Source: Heminiphilus faecis (GTDB taxonomy: Bacteria > Bacteroidota > Bacteroidia > Bacteroidales > Muribaculaceae). From it: 64,000 bases of DNA. The notes beneath the pieces were generated by a model that saw nothing but the letters and a program-made list of their open reading frames with translations, was not told the DNA's origin and did no database searches. Location: positions 58,788 to 122,787 of the forward strand of contig NZ_VSMC01000008.1 of the NCBI RefSeq assembly GCF_008728965.1, in the 5' to 3' direction. Each line of letters opens with the position of its first letter. Within the stretch, counting starts at the first letter, position 1. Shown in pieces: positions 1 to 9,682 of this stretch. A program made the translations under genes and the position numbers.

Positions 1-1535
1 TCGAACTGCGTATGTTCGAAGGACCTCAGGCCACAGTCAACAACGTCATCATCAACGGCAACGACCGCCTTTATGAAAAGGTAATACGCCGCGAACTCCG
101 TGTAAAACCCGGTCAACTTTTCAACAAAGACGACCTGATGCGTTCGGCACGTGAAATAGCACAGACCGGACACTTCGATCCGGAAAACATGGACATACGC
201 CCAGAGCCCAACGAAGACAACGGTACTGTCGACATCGTATTTAACCTCGAGTCAAAAGCCAATGACCAAGTGGAGGTGTCATTCGGCTGGGGTCAGACCG
301 GTCTTATAGGAAAACTCGCGCTCAAGTTCACCAACTTCTCAATAAAAAATCTGTTCCGTCCGGGCACTTACAAAGGTCTCATACCACAGGGTGAAGGACA
401 GACATTCACCATAAGCGCACAGACCAACGCCAAGTACTACCAGAGCTACTCGATATCGTTCCTCGACCCGTGGTTCGGAGGCAAACGCCCCAACTCACTC
501 TCGGTATCGGCCTACTACGCCCGCCAGACAGGTATCAACTCCTCATATTACAACAACAACTGGTACAATCCGTACATGTACGGAGGCTATGGCTACGGTT
601 ACGGCTACGGCAGCAATTACAACGACTATTACCAGAATTCATATGAGAACGCCTACGACCCCAACAAGATGCTCCAGATGGTTGGCGTCACAGTGGGCTT
701 CGGAAAGCGTCTCAACTGGCCTGACGACTACTTCACATTCCAAGCCGAGCTGAGCTATCAGTGGTATTACCTGAAGAACTGGGACTACCTGTACTACATG
801 AACAACGGTACTTCCAACTCGATAGTACTCGGACTGACACTCGCCCGCACCTCCATCGACAACCCGCTTTACACCCGTAAAGGCTCGATGTTCTCTGTCA
901 ATCTCCAGCTCACACCGCCGGCCTCATGGCTCAACGGCAACAAAAACTGGGAGAAACTGTACAAAGAGAATACCACCGAGTCCAAGAAACAGCTTTACCG
1001 CTGGATCGAGTACTGGAAACTCCGTATCAAGTCACGTACTTACACTCCGCTTACCGATCCTGACGGCAAATGGACACTCGTGCTGATGACACGCGCCGAC
1101 ATGGGACTTCTCGGCAGCTACAACAAGTGGCTCAAGTCACCGTTTGAAACATTCTACGTGGGCGGTGACGGCATGTCAGGCTCGTACACCTATGCTACCG
1201 AAACAATCGGTCTCCGCGGTTACGAAAACGGACAGTTCACCCCGTGGACAAAAGAAGGCTACGGCTATGCCCGCGTAGGTATGGAACTCCACTTCCCGTT
1301 CATGCTGTCGGCATCGACAACAATCTACGGTCTGACATTTGTTGAAGCCGGTAACGCATGGACCGATGTCAAGAGCTTCTCACCATTTGACCTCAAGCGC
1401 AGCGCCGGTGCCGGTGTACGTATCTACCTTCCTATGGTGGGTATGATGGGTATCGACTGGGCCTACGGTTTCGACAAGGTGTACGGCAAAAAAGGCGGCA
1501 GCCAGTTCCACTTCATTCTCGGCCAAGAATTTTAA
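1..1535 (+). CDS. bamA: BamA/Omp85 outer-membrane assembly factor, C-terminal part
   Basis: The gene enters from the left edge; its reading frame is open from base 3, so only about 510 C-terminal residues are present. The visible part begins inside the last POTRA domain (VNNVIINGNDRLYEKVIRRE, then RVKPGQLFNKDDL) and continues into a tyrosine- and glycine-rich 16-strand Omp85 barrel ending in FHFILGQEF, a terminal aromatic beta signal. BamA inserts barrel proteins into the outer membrane. Immediately downstream lie two OmpH/Skp chaperones and murI, an arrangement common in Bacteroidales. A Gly/Tyr/Asn-rich insert near 545-660 is probably a surface loop. The family call is firm; the N-terminal POTRA domains cannot be seen. 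Confidence 0.93.
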   Translation, partial: ELRMFEGPQATVNNVIINGNDRLYEKVIRRELRVKPGQLFNKDDLMRSAREIAQTGHFDPENMDIRPEPNEDNGTVDIVFNLESKANDQVEVSFGWGQTGLIGKLALKFTNFSIKNLFRPGTYKGLIPQGEGQTFTISAQTNAKYYQSYSISFLDPWFGGKRPNSLSVSAYYARQTGINSSYYNNNWYNPYMYGGYGYGYGYGSNYNDYYQNSYENAYDPNKMLQMVGVTVGFGKRLNWPDDYFTFQAELSYQWYYLKNWDYLYYMNNGTSNSIVLGLTLARTSIDNPLYTRKGSMFSVNLQLTPPASWLNGNKNWEKLYKENTTESKKQLYRWIEYWKLRIKSRTYTPLTDPDGKWTLVLMTRADMGLLGSYNKWLKSPFETFYVGGDGMSGSYTYATETIGLRGYENGQFTPWTKEGYGYARVGMELHFPFMLSASTTIYGLTFVEAGNAWTDVKSFSPFDLKRSAGAGVRIYLPMVGMMGIDWAYGFDKVYGKKGGSQFHFILGQEF

Positions 1536-1608
1536 AAATGCCTAATATGACTAAACTTAATTATCTGCCAAGCGTCATATTAGCATAACCGTTTAATTGA
1601 TTTTCAAC

Positions 1609-2124
1609 ATGAAGAAACTTACTTTAGCTATCATCGCCATCGTTGCATGCACGTTCGGAGCATACGCACAAAAGTTTGCGCTCATAGATATGGAATACAT
1701 TCTCAACAATATTCCCGCCTACGAAATAGCCAACGAACAGCTCAACCAGATATCGCAGCGCTGGCAGAAAGAGGTAGAAGCCAAAGCCAGCGAAGCCCAG
1801 ACCCTCTACAAGAACTTCCAGAACGACATGGTGTTTCTTACCGACGAGCAGAAGTCCAAGAAAGAGGCAGAGATAGTAGCCAAGGAGAAAGAGGCTACCG
1901 AACTCCGTTACAAATACTTCGGCCCGGAAGGGGAACTTAACAAAAAACGCCTCGCTCTCATACAGCCCATACAGGACGAAATCTACAACGCCGTCAAGAA
2001 AGTAAGCGAGGAGAGAGGCTATCAATGTATATTTGACCGTGCGTCATCGGCCAACATAATATTTGCATCGCCGCGCATTGATGTAAGCAACGAAGTACTT
2101 GCCAAACTCGGATATTCGCGCTGA
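1609..2124 (+). CDS. OmpH/Skp family periplasmic chaperone (first copy)
   Basis: A 171-residue protein. The ATG at 1609 is preferred over an in-frame TTG at 1597 because it begins a clean signal peptide (MKKLTLAIIAIVACTFGAYA, cleavage before QKFALIDMEYIL). A long charged helix (about residues 45-110, rich in K, E and A) forms the coiled-coil tentacle typical of Skp/OmpH. It is expected to escort unfolded outer-membrane proteins across the periplasm to BamA, encoded 73 nt upstream. A second, shorter-spaced paralogue follows at 2238. Paired ompH genes behind bamA are usual in this phylum. Confidence 0.9.
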   Translation: MKKLTLAIIAIVACTFGAYAQKFALIDMEYILNNIPAYEIANEQLNQISQRWQKEVEAKASEAQTLYKNFQNDMVFLTDEQKSKKEAEIVAKEKEATELRYKYFGPEGELNKKRLALIQPIQDEIYNAVKKVSEERGYQCIFDRASSANIIFASPRIDVSNEVLAKLGYSR

Positions 2125-2182
2125 CGGCCCGGATATTCAGTTTTTTTGAGAGCTCATTTTAGCATATATGAATAGAGTTTCT

Positions 2183-2190
2183 TATCTTTG
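2183..2190 (+). promoter_or_regulatory. -7 promoter element ahead of second ompH
   Basis: TATCTTTG matches the Bacteroidetes -7 consensus TAnnTTTG and would start RNA about 44 nt before the ATG at 2238. No good TTTG is seen at the -33 position, so this is a moderate call; it would allow the second ompH gene to be expressed separately from bamA. Confidence 0.5.
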
Positions 2191-2237
2191 CATAGTTATT
2201 AACCTAAACCGACAATTTTAACATTACACTACTTAAT

Positions 2238-2738
2238 ATGATTAAGAAATTTTTGCTCGCTATATTTGTAGCGCTTCCCATGCTTGCAGTAGCTCAGGCA
2301 CCCAAGTTCGGAGTTGTAAACACTCAGGTTATCATCGAGGCCATGCCTGAAGTCAAGGCCGCCCAAGAAAAGATCACCGAGTCTTCAAAGAAGTATGAAG
2401 ACGAGTTCAAGAAGCTGCAGGAAGAGATGGAGAAAAAATTCGGCGAATACCAAGCTCTCGCCGCTGACACCCCCGAGTCCATAAAGGAGCGTCGCATGCA
2501 GGAAATACAGGAACTAGACCAGAAGATGCAGCAATTCCGCGCAACCGTTTCTCAGGACCTCAGCCGTCAGCAGGAAACCCTTATGGCCCCCATTCAGGAA
2601 AAAGTACGTCAGGCCATCAACACCGTGGGCAAAGAAAACAGCATGACATTCATCTTTGAAAACATTCTTCCGGTCTACACCGGCACCGATGTTCAGGATG
2701 TCACCGCCAAAGTAAAGGCTAAACTCGGCCTCCAATAA
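2238..2738 (+). CDS. OmpH/Skp family periplasmic chaperone (second copy)
   Basis: A 166-residue protein with a signal peptide (MIKKFLLAIFVALPMLAVAQ), the conserved start of the mature domain (PKFGVVNTQVIIEAMPEVKAAQ), and a long Lys/Glu/Gln coiled coil (about residues 40-110). The C-terminus (AINTVGKENSMTFIFEN) matches the OmpH family closing beta strand. Role as for the first copy: holding outer-membrane proteins soluble in the periplasm. It has its own candidate promoter at 2183 and a strong terminator at 2764, so bamA-ompH-ompH appears to end here. Confidence 0.9.
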   Translation: MIKKFLLAIFVALPMLAVAQAPKFGVVNTQVIIEAMPEVKAAQEKITESSKKYEDEFKKLQEEMEKKFGEYQALAADTPESIKERRMQEIQELDQKMQQFRATVSQDLSRQQETLMAPIQEKVRQAINTVGKENSMTFIFENILPVYTGTDVQDVTAKVKAKLGLQ

Positions 2739-2763
2739 GAGACATCAATAATCCATATAACTG

Positions 2764-2798
2764 AAAAAGGTCGCGTCTTAACAAAGTAGCGACCTTTT
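2764..2798 (+). terminator. Rho-independent terminator after ompH
   Basis: Arms AAAAGGTCGC and GCGACCTTTT are perfectly complementary around a short loop and end in a T run. It lies 26 nt after the ompH stop. Confidence 0.85.
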
Positions 2799-2834
2799 GA
2801 TTTAATAAGGCTCAGATACAAAATACCGTCTGAT

Positions 2835-3674
2835 ATGATAACAAAACCGACTGCCAAAGGCCCCATCGGCATTTTCGACTCCGGATACGGAGGTCTCACA
2901 ATATTGAGCGACATCATGAAAACGCTGCCCGAGTATGACTACATATACCTTGGCGACAATGCACGAGCGCCATATGGAGGCAGGTCATTCGACATAGTAT
3001 ATCGCTTCACACTTCAGGCGGTCCGATACCTTTTCGAACGCGGATGCCATCTCGTGATACTGGCCTGCAACACGGCATCGGCAAAAGCATTGAGGACCAT
3101 ACAGCAAAACGATCTGCCTGCAATAGACCCCTCACGCAGAGTGCTCGGGGTGATACGCCCCACGGTAGAAAAAATCGGCGACATAACCCGCAACGGCAAC
3201 ATAGGCATTGTGGGCACCGCCGGCACCGTACGCAGCCGAAGCTATGACATGGAGATAAACAAACTGTATCCCGGATTCAACATATTCTCCCAAGCATGCC
3301 CTATGTGGGCGCCGCTCGTAGAGAACGGAGAAGCCGACAAGCCCGGAGCCGACTACTTTGTCAAGCGCGACATAGATCTGCTAATCCGGCAGGAGCCTTC
3401 GATCGACTCCATAATTCTCGGGTGCACACATTACCCTCTTCTCCTTGACAAGATCGAGCGCTATGTACCAGAAGGCACAAAAGTACTGCCACAAGGCAAA
3501 ATAGTGGCCGACAGCCTTGCCGACTACCTTGTGCGTCATCCGGAGATGGCCGCAAAATGCAGCCGAGGCTCTACATGCACCTATCTGACCACGGAGAATC
3601 CGGATAAGTTCTCTGAATCCGCCACGGTGTTCCTCTCCACCCCTGTCACCGCACAGTCGGTCACCCTAAACTGA
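2835..3674 (+). CDS. murI: Glutamate racemase
   Basis: Converts L-glutamate to D-glutamate for peptidoglycan. The 279-residue protein has the family signatures: GIFDSGYGGLTIL (residues 12-24), the first catalytic cysteine in ACNTASA (Cys78), and the second in GCTHYPLL (Cys197, followed by Thr-His). DNARAPYG (about 41-48) is the usual substrate-binding segment. It sits behind the bamA-ompH block but is separated from it by a terminator. It faces trpB2 tail to tail, with a shared hairpin between them. Confidence 0.95.
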   Translation: MITKPTAKGPIGIFDSGYGGLTILSDIMKTLPEYDYIYLGDNARAPYGGRSFDIVYRFTLQAVRYLFERGCHLVILACNTASAKALRTIQQNDLPAIDPSRRVLGVIRPTVEKIGDITRNGNIGIVGTAGTVRSRSYDMEINKLYPGFNIFSQACPMWAPLVENGEADKPGADYFVKRDIDLLIRQEPSIDSIILGCTHYPLLLDKIERYVPEGTKVLPQGKIVADSLADYLVRHPEMAAKCSRGSTCTYLTTENPDKFSESATVFLSTPVTAQSVTLN

Positions 3675-3710
3675 CCGCATTAACGATACTTCCATATAGC
3701 ATATAATGAC

Positions 3711-3742
3711 AGAGGGCCGCGGTCTTATACTCGCGGCCCTCT
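3711..3742. terminator. Bidirectional hairpin between murI and trpB2
   Basis: A perfect 11-bp stem (AGAGGGCCGCG / CGCGGCCCTCT) lies between two convergent genes. The T run is weak on both sides, so it may act as a processing or end-protection structure as much as a classical terminator. Confidence 0.65.
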
Positions 3743-3767
3743 GATGTTATGTCAAATAAACGTTCTA

Positions 3768-5129
3768 TCAGATGATTTTATCAAGAGAGGCTATATTGGC
3801 CTGCACCATCTCGTCGGTAACCTCATAGTTCTGCAAGTCACCGGCTATGTACGAGTCATAGGAAGCCATGTCGATAAGACCGTGACCAGAGAGATTGAAT
3901 AATATGACCTTGGAAGTACCCTCTTCTTTGGCCTTCTGTGCCTCGCGTATAGCTGTGGCTATGGCATGGGAGCTTTCCGGAGCCGGTATGATGCCCTCGG
4001 AACGGGCAAACAGAGTGGCTGCGGCAAAGGTCTCCAGTTGAGGAATGTCCACCGCCTCGATAAATCCGTCCTCACGCAACTGGCTCACTACAGCACCGGC
4101 ACCGTGATAGCGCAATCCGCCGGCATGTATGTTGGCCGGAGCAAAGTTATGACCGAGCGTATACATCGGTATCAACGGCGTGTATCCGGCCTCGTCGCCG
4201 AAATCGTATTGAAGTACTCCGCGGGTGAGTTTTGGGCATGAAGCCGGCTCGGCGGCAATAAAACGTGTAGAGCGTTCACCGGCAAGATTATGACGCATGA
4301 AAGGGAAAGTCACACCCGAGAAGTTGCTGCCGCCGCCGAAACATCCGATAACGACATCAGGATACTCGCCTGCCATCTCCATCTGCTTCTCCGCCTCAAG
4401 GCCAATGACAGTCTGATGCAGTGCCACGTGATTGAGAACAGAGCCGAGAGTATACTTGCAGTTGGGAGTCGCCATGGCGAGTTCCACGGCTTCGGATATG
4501 GCCGTACCGAGTGAACCCTGATAGTGCGGATTCTCGGTAATAATCTTTCGTCCGGCCTTGGTCGACATACTCGGCGAGGCAATGACTTCGGCTCCATAAG
4601 TCTGCATGATGGAACGACGATACGGTTTCTGATGATATGACACCTTGACCATATACACAGCCAGCTCAAGACCGAAATGACGGGCGGCAAGCGACAGAGC
4701 GGCACCCCATTGCCCGGCACCGGTCTCGGTAGTTATATTGGTCACACCCTGCTTCTTGCAGTAGTAAGCCTGCGGTATGGCCGAATTGAGTTTATGCGAC
4801 CCCACCGGGCTCACACTCTCGTTTTTGAAATATATATGGGCCGGAGTATCAAGCGCTTTTTCAAGACCGCGAGCACGCACCAACGGAGTCGGACGCCATA
4901 TGCGGTACATATCGCGCACCTCATCGGGGATTTCTATCCAGCGGTCGGTATCGTTAAATTCCTGACGCGACACCTCCTCGGAAAAGAGCGGAAACAGGTC
5001 TTCGGCCTTCATCGGTTCCTTGGTGACAGGGTTGAGCAGCGGCCGCGGCTTACGCGGCATATCGGCCACCACATTGTACCATGCGGTAGGAATATCTTTT
5101 TCCTGCAATAAAAATTTCTTTGATTCCAT
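3768..5129 (-). CDS. trpB: TrpB2-type tryptophan synthase beta-like protein (PLP)
   Basis: A 453-residue PLP enzyme of the long TrpB2 subfamily; canonical TrpB is nearer 400. The ATG at 5129 starts MESKKFLLQEKDIPTAWYNV, the usual TrpB2 beginning; an upstream in-frame ATG at 5168 adds 13 non-conserved residues. The Schiff-base lysine lies in VGSHKLNSAIPQ and the phosphate loop in GCFGGGSNFSG. TrpB2 joins indole and L-serine to make tryptophan. There is no trpA or other trp gene nearby. Its start lies 14 nt after the PG0541-like gene at the end of the RND pump run, so it may be co-transcribed with the pump. Confidence 0.9.
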   Translation of the reverse strand: MESKKFLLQEKDIPTAWYNVVADMPRKPRPLLNPVTKEPMKAEDLFPLFSEEVSRQEFNDTDRWIEIPDEVRDMYRIWRPTPLVRARGLEKALDTPAHIYFKNESVSPVGSHKLNSAIPQAYYCKKQGVTNITTETGAGQWGAALSLAARHFGLELAVYMVKVSYHQKPYRRSIMQTYGAEVIASPSMSTKAGRKIITENPHYQGSLGTAISEAVELAMATPNCKYTLGSVLNHVALHQTVIGLEAEKQMEMAGEYPDVVIGCFGGGSNFSGVTFPFMRHNLAGERSTRFIAAEPASCPKLTRGVLQYDFGDEAGYTPLIPMYTLGHNFAPANIHAGGLRYHGAGAVVSQLREDGFIEAVDIPQLETFAAATLFARSEGIIPAPESSHAIATAIREAQKAKEEGTSKVILFNLSGHGLIDMASYDSYIAGDLQNYEVTDEMVQANIASLDKII

Positions 5130-5143
5130 GTTAAATGATTGTA

Positions 5144-5437
5144 TTAAATATTCTGTTCGATACGCCATGTAAATGCACGCAGGCCGAGACGCGGCGTAGC
5201 CACATCCATCTCGTGCAGTTTATCGAGCACGTTTTCCACTCTTTCGTCGGCCACCATAGTTATAATCGCGGAAGCGAGCGATGGCCACGCGTGGGAACCG
5301 TAGTGAGGCTCTCCGGTCGAGGAGCCCCGGCCCTGAACCTCGCGCCAAGCGGTAAAACCGCGGCAGTTGTTGCGCTCAAGCATATCGACGATGCGTTCGT
5401 AGTAGGCTTGGTCAAATGTTATAAGTATAGCTTGCAT
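5144..5437 (-). CDS. PG0541-family (PII-like) transporter-associated protein
   Basis: A 97-residue soluble protein resembling the PG0541 family, small ferredoxin-fold/PII-like proteins found beside RND pumps in Bacteroidetes. The N-terminus MQAILITFDQAYYERIVDML and the Ala/Ile-rich segment SAIITMVADERVENVLDKL are consistent with a beta-alpha-beta PII-like fold. It begins 24 nt after the RND transporter stop and ends 14 nt before trpB2. The likely role is a regulatory or accessory subunit of the pump; I infer this from linkage only. Confidence 0.75.
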   Translation of the reverse strand: MQAILITFDQAYYERIVDMLERNNCRGFTAWREVQGRGSSTGEPHYGSHAWPSLASAIITMVADERVENVLDKLHEMDVATPRLGLRAFTWRIEQNI

Positions 5438-5461
5438 ATGGTCGATGATTATAGCAAAGGA

Positions 5462-8400
5462 CTATTGTTTCTCTATTTTGTTATCACTAATCACGTTCTT
5501 TCGTAACTTCCTACGGTTGCGTCTCACTCCGTTATATGCAAAGATACAATAAAGTACCGGCACAAACAACAGCGTAAGTATGGTCGAGAATGTAAGACCG
5601 CCGATAACGGCTGTACCCATAGGTCGCCACATCTCGGCACCCTGACCCGTACCGCAAGCCATAGGCACCATACCGAGTATTGTTGTAAGGGTCGTCATGA
5701 CCACCGGGCGCAGACGCGACTTGCCGCCGAGTATCACGGCCTTGCTTATAGACATGCCGCGCTCGCGGTTGAGCGATATGTAGTCGATGAGCACGATACC
5801 GTTTTTCACCACAATACCGATAAGCATTATGGCTCCGATCATCGACATGATATTGAGAGTATGGCCCGACAGCCACAGTATTATGAACACACCGGAGAAA
5901 GCAAACAGCAATGATGTCATGATGATGCCCGGATAGGTATAGCTTTCAAACTGTGCCGCCATGACAATATACACAAGTATGACAATCAGCACTGCGAGCA
6001 GCAACAGGTCACGGAATGAATCCTGCTGGTCCTCGTAGCTTCCCGCAAGACCGATGTTTACACCCGAAGGCAAATCCATTTTGTCAATCTCCACCTGCGC
6101 CTTTTCTACTATCTCACTCATAGGCGCTCCGGCCACCACGGCACTCACCGTGATTATACGCTGACGGTCTTTGCGCTCAATTGTAGGCGGAGTGAAACGC
6201 TCTACCACAGTGCCTACATCCTTTATGCGTACCGCATTGCCGGTGCCGGAGTATATAAGTATATTTTCGATATCCTCAAGCGATGTGCGCTTCTCGGGAG
6301 CATACATAACCTTTATGTCGTACTCCTCGCCGTCCTCGCGATAGAGCGATGCTATGGAACCGTTTATGCGGTTGCGCAGATAACCGGCAGCCGTCTGCAG
6401 ATTAAGTCCGTACAGAGCCAGCTTCTCTCGGTCAAAGTCGACCTGATACTCAGGCTGGTAATCGGCACGCGACACACGTATGTCAGCCGTACCCTTAATG
6501 CCTGACAGTATTTTGACAAGCCTCTGCGCCACAGAATCGGTCTCTGTAAAGTCATAGCCGTATATCTCATAATCAAGCTGTGACTGACCGCCCATGCCCA
6601 TTCCGCCGCCGACAATGACCTGAGCCTTTTTAAACTCCGGATACCGCTTCAAATCGGCACGCATAGCAGCCGCAATCTCGGTTATGCCCCTTTCTCGGTC
6701 GCCGGGATCAAGCAGACGCACATTAGCCGATATGATGTGGGTGCCGTTGTCGCTCAACGAGCCAAACACATTGTCGCTCGAAGCCGTACCGGTGGTGTAA
6801 TTCATAACCCTGATTTCGGGATATTTATCGCGCCACTCGGCATAAAGACGCTCCATAACCTCCTTTGAAATCTCAACACGGGTGCCTATTGGAAGTTCAA
6901 GTTTCACCGACAGGCGCGCATCGTCAGCCACGGGGAAAAACTCGGTGCCCACGCTCTTCATAAGCACAAGCGAGCCGAAAAATGTGGCCATACACACCAT
7001 AACCGTCAGCAGTTTATGGCCCACTACCCAGCCAAGCAGCCAAGCATAGCCGTTGTCAAACGCATCAAGGCCCTTACGTACAGGAGTATACAGCACCTTG
7101 TAAATCCGTCCATGCTTGACATCCTTGCGCAGCAACTGCGAGCATAACATCGGAGTAAGCGACAGTGCGCACACCGTCGATATGATCATCATGATAGTCA
7201 CCATCCATCCGAGCTGGCGGAAAAGGACTCCGGTCATACCGGTGACGAGAGTGAGCGGGAAGAACACCGCTATAAGCGTAAGCGTCGATGCTATAACCGA
7301 TACGGCCACCTCGTTGGTGCCGTGTACGGCGGCCTGTTTCGGGTCGGAGCCACGCTCAATGTGGGTAGTGACATTTTCAAGTACAACAATAGCGTCATCG
7401 ACCACCATACCTATCGATATGGATAGAGCCGACAGCGACACGATGTTGAGCGAATTGCCCGTAATGGCAAGATATATGAACGAGGCTATAAGCGATATCG
7501 GTATTGTGATCGTGATAATCAATGTGGCGCGCCAGCGTCCCAAGAACGCAAACACCACAATTATCACAAACAGCAGAGCGTAAAGCACAGTCTCGACCAA
7601 TGAGGCTATTGTATTGCGGATGTTGTCAGACGTATCCACAATCACCCCGAGCTTCACGTCGGAAGGGAGTCGCTTCTGCAGCGAAGGAAGCATCTTCATG
7701 ACCTCTTCCGATATTTTTACCGAATTGGCTCCCGACTGCTTCTGCACCACAATCATGGCTCCCTGCTCACCGTTGTTGAATGTTTCCTGCGCACGCTCCT
7801 CAAGAGTATCTTCAATGCGGGCCACGTCGCGCAGATACACGTTGCGGCCACCCTGCGAGCCCACCACAAGGTCCTTGAGGTGATCGGTAGACGTGAACTC
7901 GCCTTGCACACGAAGCGAGTATGTATCACTGCCTATGTCAAATGCTCCGCCGGGTATATTGCGGTTTTCTGCGGCAATCAGGGCCGAAATGGTCTCCACC
8001 GACAGATTATAGGCCTCAAGACGCTGCGGGTCGACATAAATATGTATCTCACGCTTGGGAGCGCCGGATATGGATACCGAACCGACTCCGCTGATTCGGG
8101 CAAGCGGATTGGCCACATTCTCATCAAGAATCTTGTATAGTCCCGGCATGCTCTCTTTGGCCTGTACCGACAGCAGCACTATCGGTATCATGTCGGAACT
8201 GAACTTGAATATTATGGGATTTTCAGCCGCGTCGGGCAGCTGGCTCTTCACCATGTCGAGTTTGTCGCGCACATCATTGGTAAGCACGTCTATATCTTCG
8301 CCATACTCAAATTCGAGAGTTATAACCGATATGTTCTCACGCGACTTCGAGGTTATGTGTTTAAGATCGTTTACCGCATTAAGACTGTTTTCAAGCGGAC

Positions 8401-8593
8401 GCGTCACATTCTGCTCGATATCGGGCGCGCTTGCCCCGGAGTAAGTGGTCATGACCATTATGGTATTGGTCTCGACATCGGGGTAAAGGTCGATAGGCAG
8501 AGTCGTGAGCGAGAATAGACCGAGTATCATCACGGCCACAAAACAGAGAGTGGTCATGATCGGACGCTTCACCGCACTTGCATATAAGCTCAT
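5462..8593 (-). CDS. RND-family efflux permease (AcrB/HAE1-like)
   Basis: A 1043-residue inner-membrane pump. The N-terminal helix (RPIMTTLCFVAVMILGLFSL), the large periplasmic loops, the central helix cluster, and the proton-relay pair of TM4 in GMVVDDAIVVLENV mark a proton-driven HAE1-type RND transporter. The second half repeats the layout (GIVVKNGIVLIDY, then PVVMTTLTTILGMVPMA). It exports drugs, bile acids or similar compounds with the HlyD adaptor and TolC channel encoded just upstream (31 nt and then 17 nt spacing). Intact length. The substrate cannot be read from sequence. Confidence 0.93.
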   Translation of the reverse strand: MSLYASAVKRPIMTTLCFVAVMILGLFSLTTLPIDLYPDVETNTIMVMTTYSGASAPDIEQNVTRPLENSLNAVNDLKHITSKSRENISVITLEFEYGEDIDVLTNDVRDKLDMVKSQLPDAAENPIIFKFSSDMIPIVLLSVQAKESMPGLYKILDENVANPLARISGVGSVSISGAPKREIHIYVDPQRLEAYNLSVETISALIAAENRNIPGGAFDIGSDTYSLRVQGEFTSTDHLKDLVVGSQGGRNVYLRDVARIEDTLEERAQETFNNGEQGAMIVVQKQSGANSVKISEEVMKMLPSLQKRLPSDVKLGVIVDTSDNIRNTIASLVETVLYALLFVIIVVFAFLGRWRATLIITITIPISLIASFIYLAITGNSLNIVSLSALSISIGMVVDDAIVVLENVTTHIERGSDPKQAAVHGTNEVAVSVIASTLTLIAVFFPLTLVTGMTGVLFRQLGWMVTIMMIISTVCALSLTPMLCSQLLRKDVKHGRIYKVLYTPVRKGLDAFDNGYAWLLGWVVGHKLLTVMVCMATFFGSLVLMKSVGTEFFPVADDARLSVKLELPIGTRVEISKEVMERLYAEWRDKYPEIRVMNYTTGTASSDNVFGSLSDNGTHIISANVRLLDPGDRERGITEIAAAMRADLKRYPEFKKAQVIVGGGMGMGGQSQLDYEIYGYDFTETDSVAQRLVKILSGIKGTADIRVSRADYQPEYQVDFDREKLALYGLNLQTAAGYLRNRINGSIASLYREDGEEYDIKVMYAPEKRTSLEDIENILIYSGTGNAVRIKDVGTVVERFTPPTIERKDRQRIITVSAVVAGAPMSEIVEKAQVEIDKMDLPSGVNIGLAGSYEDQQDSFRDLLLLAVLIVILVYIVMAAQFESYTYPGIIMTSLLFAFSGVFIILWLSGHTLNIMSMIGAIMLIGIVVKNGIVLIDYISLNRERGMSISKAVILGGKSRLRPVVMTTLTTILGMVPMACGTGQGAEMWRPMGTAVIGGLTFSTILTLLFVPVLYCIFAYNGVRRNRRKLRKNVISDNKIEKQ

Positions 8594-8624
8594 CCTGTGT
8601 ACTTTTTATTGTTATGACGTATAA

Positions 8625-9665
8625 CTACTTTTTTATGACATTAACCTCTATGCCGTCGGCAAGGCGGCTCTGTCCGGATATGACTACTTCGTCACCGTTT
8701 TCAACTCCCGAGAGCAATTCATAAGCGTCGCCGAGGCGCTGGCCTATCTCGACACGGCTGAAGTCGACTTTACCGTCTTTATAAATGTATACAAACTTCT
8801 CGCCCGAACCGGTCTGCTTCACGATGGCCCTGTCAGGCACAACCACACGCTCCTCGGTGCCGAAATTCATCACCACACGCGCAAACATGCCGGGACGCAC
8901 ACGCTCGTCGGCATTGGCTATCACGACCTCGACGGTAAACGTACGTGTGGCAGGATCGATCACCGGATATATCAGGTCGACCTCTCCGACAAACTTCTCG
9001 TCGCCATATACATCAAGATACACATCGACTTTCATGCCCTTGCTCACCTTGGTGAATTCATTCTCGCTGACATTAATAAGAACCTTCACCGGCCGTAGCT
9101 GCTCGATGGTGAGTATAGGCTGCTGGCCGGTCATGTCGCCGGGATCATAGTTGCGGGCGGTCACCACTCCGTTTATAGGCGACAGGAGTATGGTGTTTTC
9201 AACCATATTGTCATATTGGCGCCGTGCGGCGTCAAGTTCAGTCTTCATCTGGTCCACGGCCTGCTTTGTGCCGCCGCCTATGTTAAACAGCTCAAGTGCG
9301 CGGTTATATTCACGCTCGGTATTGTCGAGGCGTACCTTCAGCTGATCTATGTTAACATCGTCGAGCACCACGAGTTTCTGACCTTTGGCCACCTTATAGC
9401 CTACATCGACAAGTATCGACTTTATACGGTTGGGTGTGGAGGTAGTTATATTGTTGGTCTTGAAAGCCTCTACCGTAGCGGTGTATGACATAAGTTGGTC
9501 AACACTCTGACGGTGTACTTTGCGTATCTCCACGTTAGGACGTTCGTCCACTTCCGCTACAATGGCCTTATCGGCTCCGTCGCCTTTGCAGGAATGAAAA
9601 GGCACCGCGGCCATCAACGCCAAGCCTAACAATGCGGCGGCGTATCTGTTGCAATTCATTGACAT
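8625..9665 (-). CDS. RND efflux periplasmic adaptor (HlyD/MFP family)
   Basis: A 346-residue membrane-fusion protein linking the inner-membrane pump to TolC. The N-terminus has a hydrophobic stretch ending at Cys26 (AVPFHSC), consistent with a lipoprotein anchor. The lipoyl/biotinyl-like halves flank a coiled coil (about residues 100-150, DQLKVRLDNTEREYNRALEL), and GVVTARNYDPGDMTG marks the second lipoyl half. The C-terminal membrane-proximal domain ends in SRLADGIEVNVIKK. ATGs at 9665 and 9659 are both possible starts. Confidence 0.92.
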   Translation of the reverse strand: MSMNCNRYAAALLGLALMAAVPFHSCKGDGADKAIVAEVDERPNVEIRKVHRQSVDQLMSYTATVEAFKTNNITTSTPNRIKSILVDVGYKVAKGQKLVVLDDVNIDQLKVRLDNTEREYNRALELFNIGGGTKQAVDQMKTELDAARRQYDNMVENTILLSPINGVVTARNYDPGDMTGQQPILTIEQLRPVKVLINVSENEFTKVSKGMKVDVYLDVYGDEKFVGEVDLIYPVIDPATRTFTVEVVIANADERVRPGMFARVVMNFGTEERVVVPDRAIVKQTGSGEKFVYIYKDGKVDFSRVEIGQRLGDAYELLSGVENGDEVVISGQSRLADGIEVNVIKK

Positions 9666-9682
9666 TATACTCGTGATTGTTT

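Noticed and set aside
5144..5437. Metal-responsive or classical PII (GlnB) protein
   Set aside because: The T-loop and ATP-binding residues of GlnB are absent; the link to an RND pump fits the PG0541 type better.
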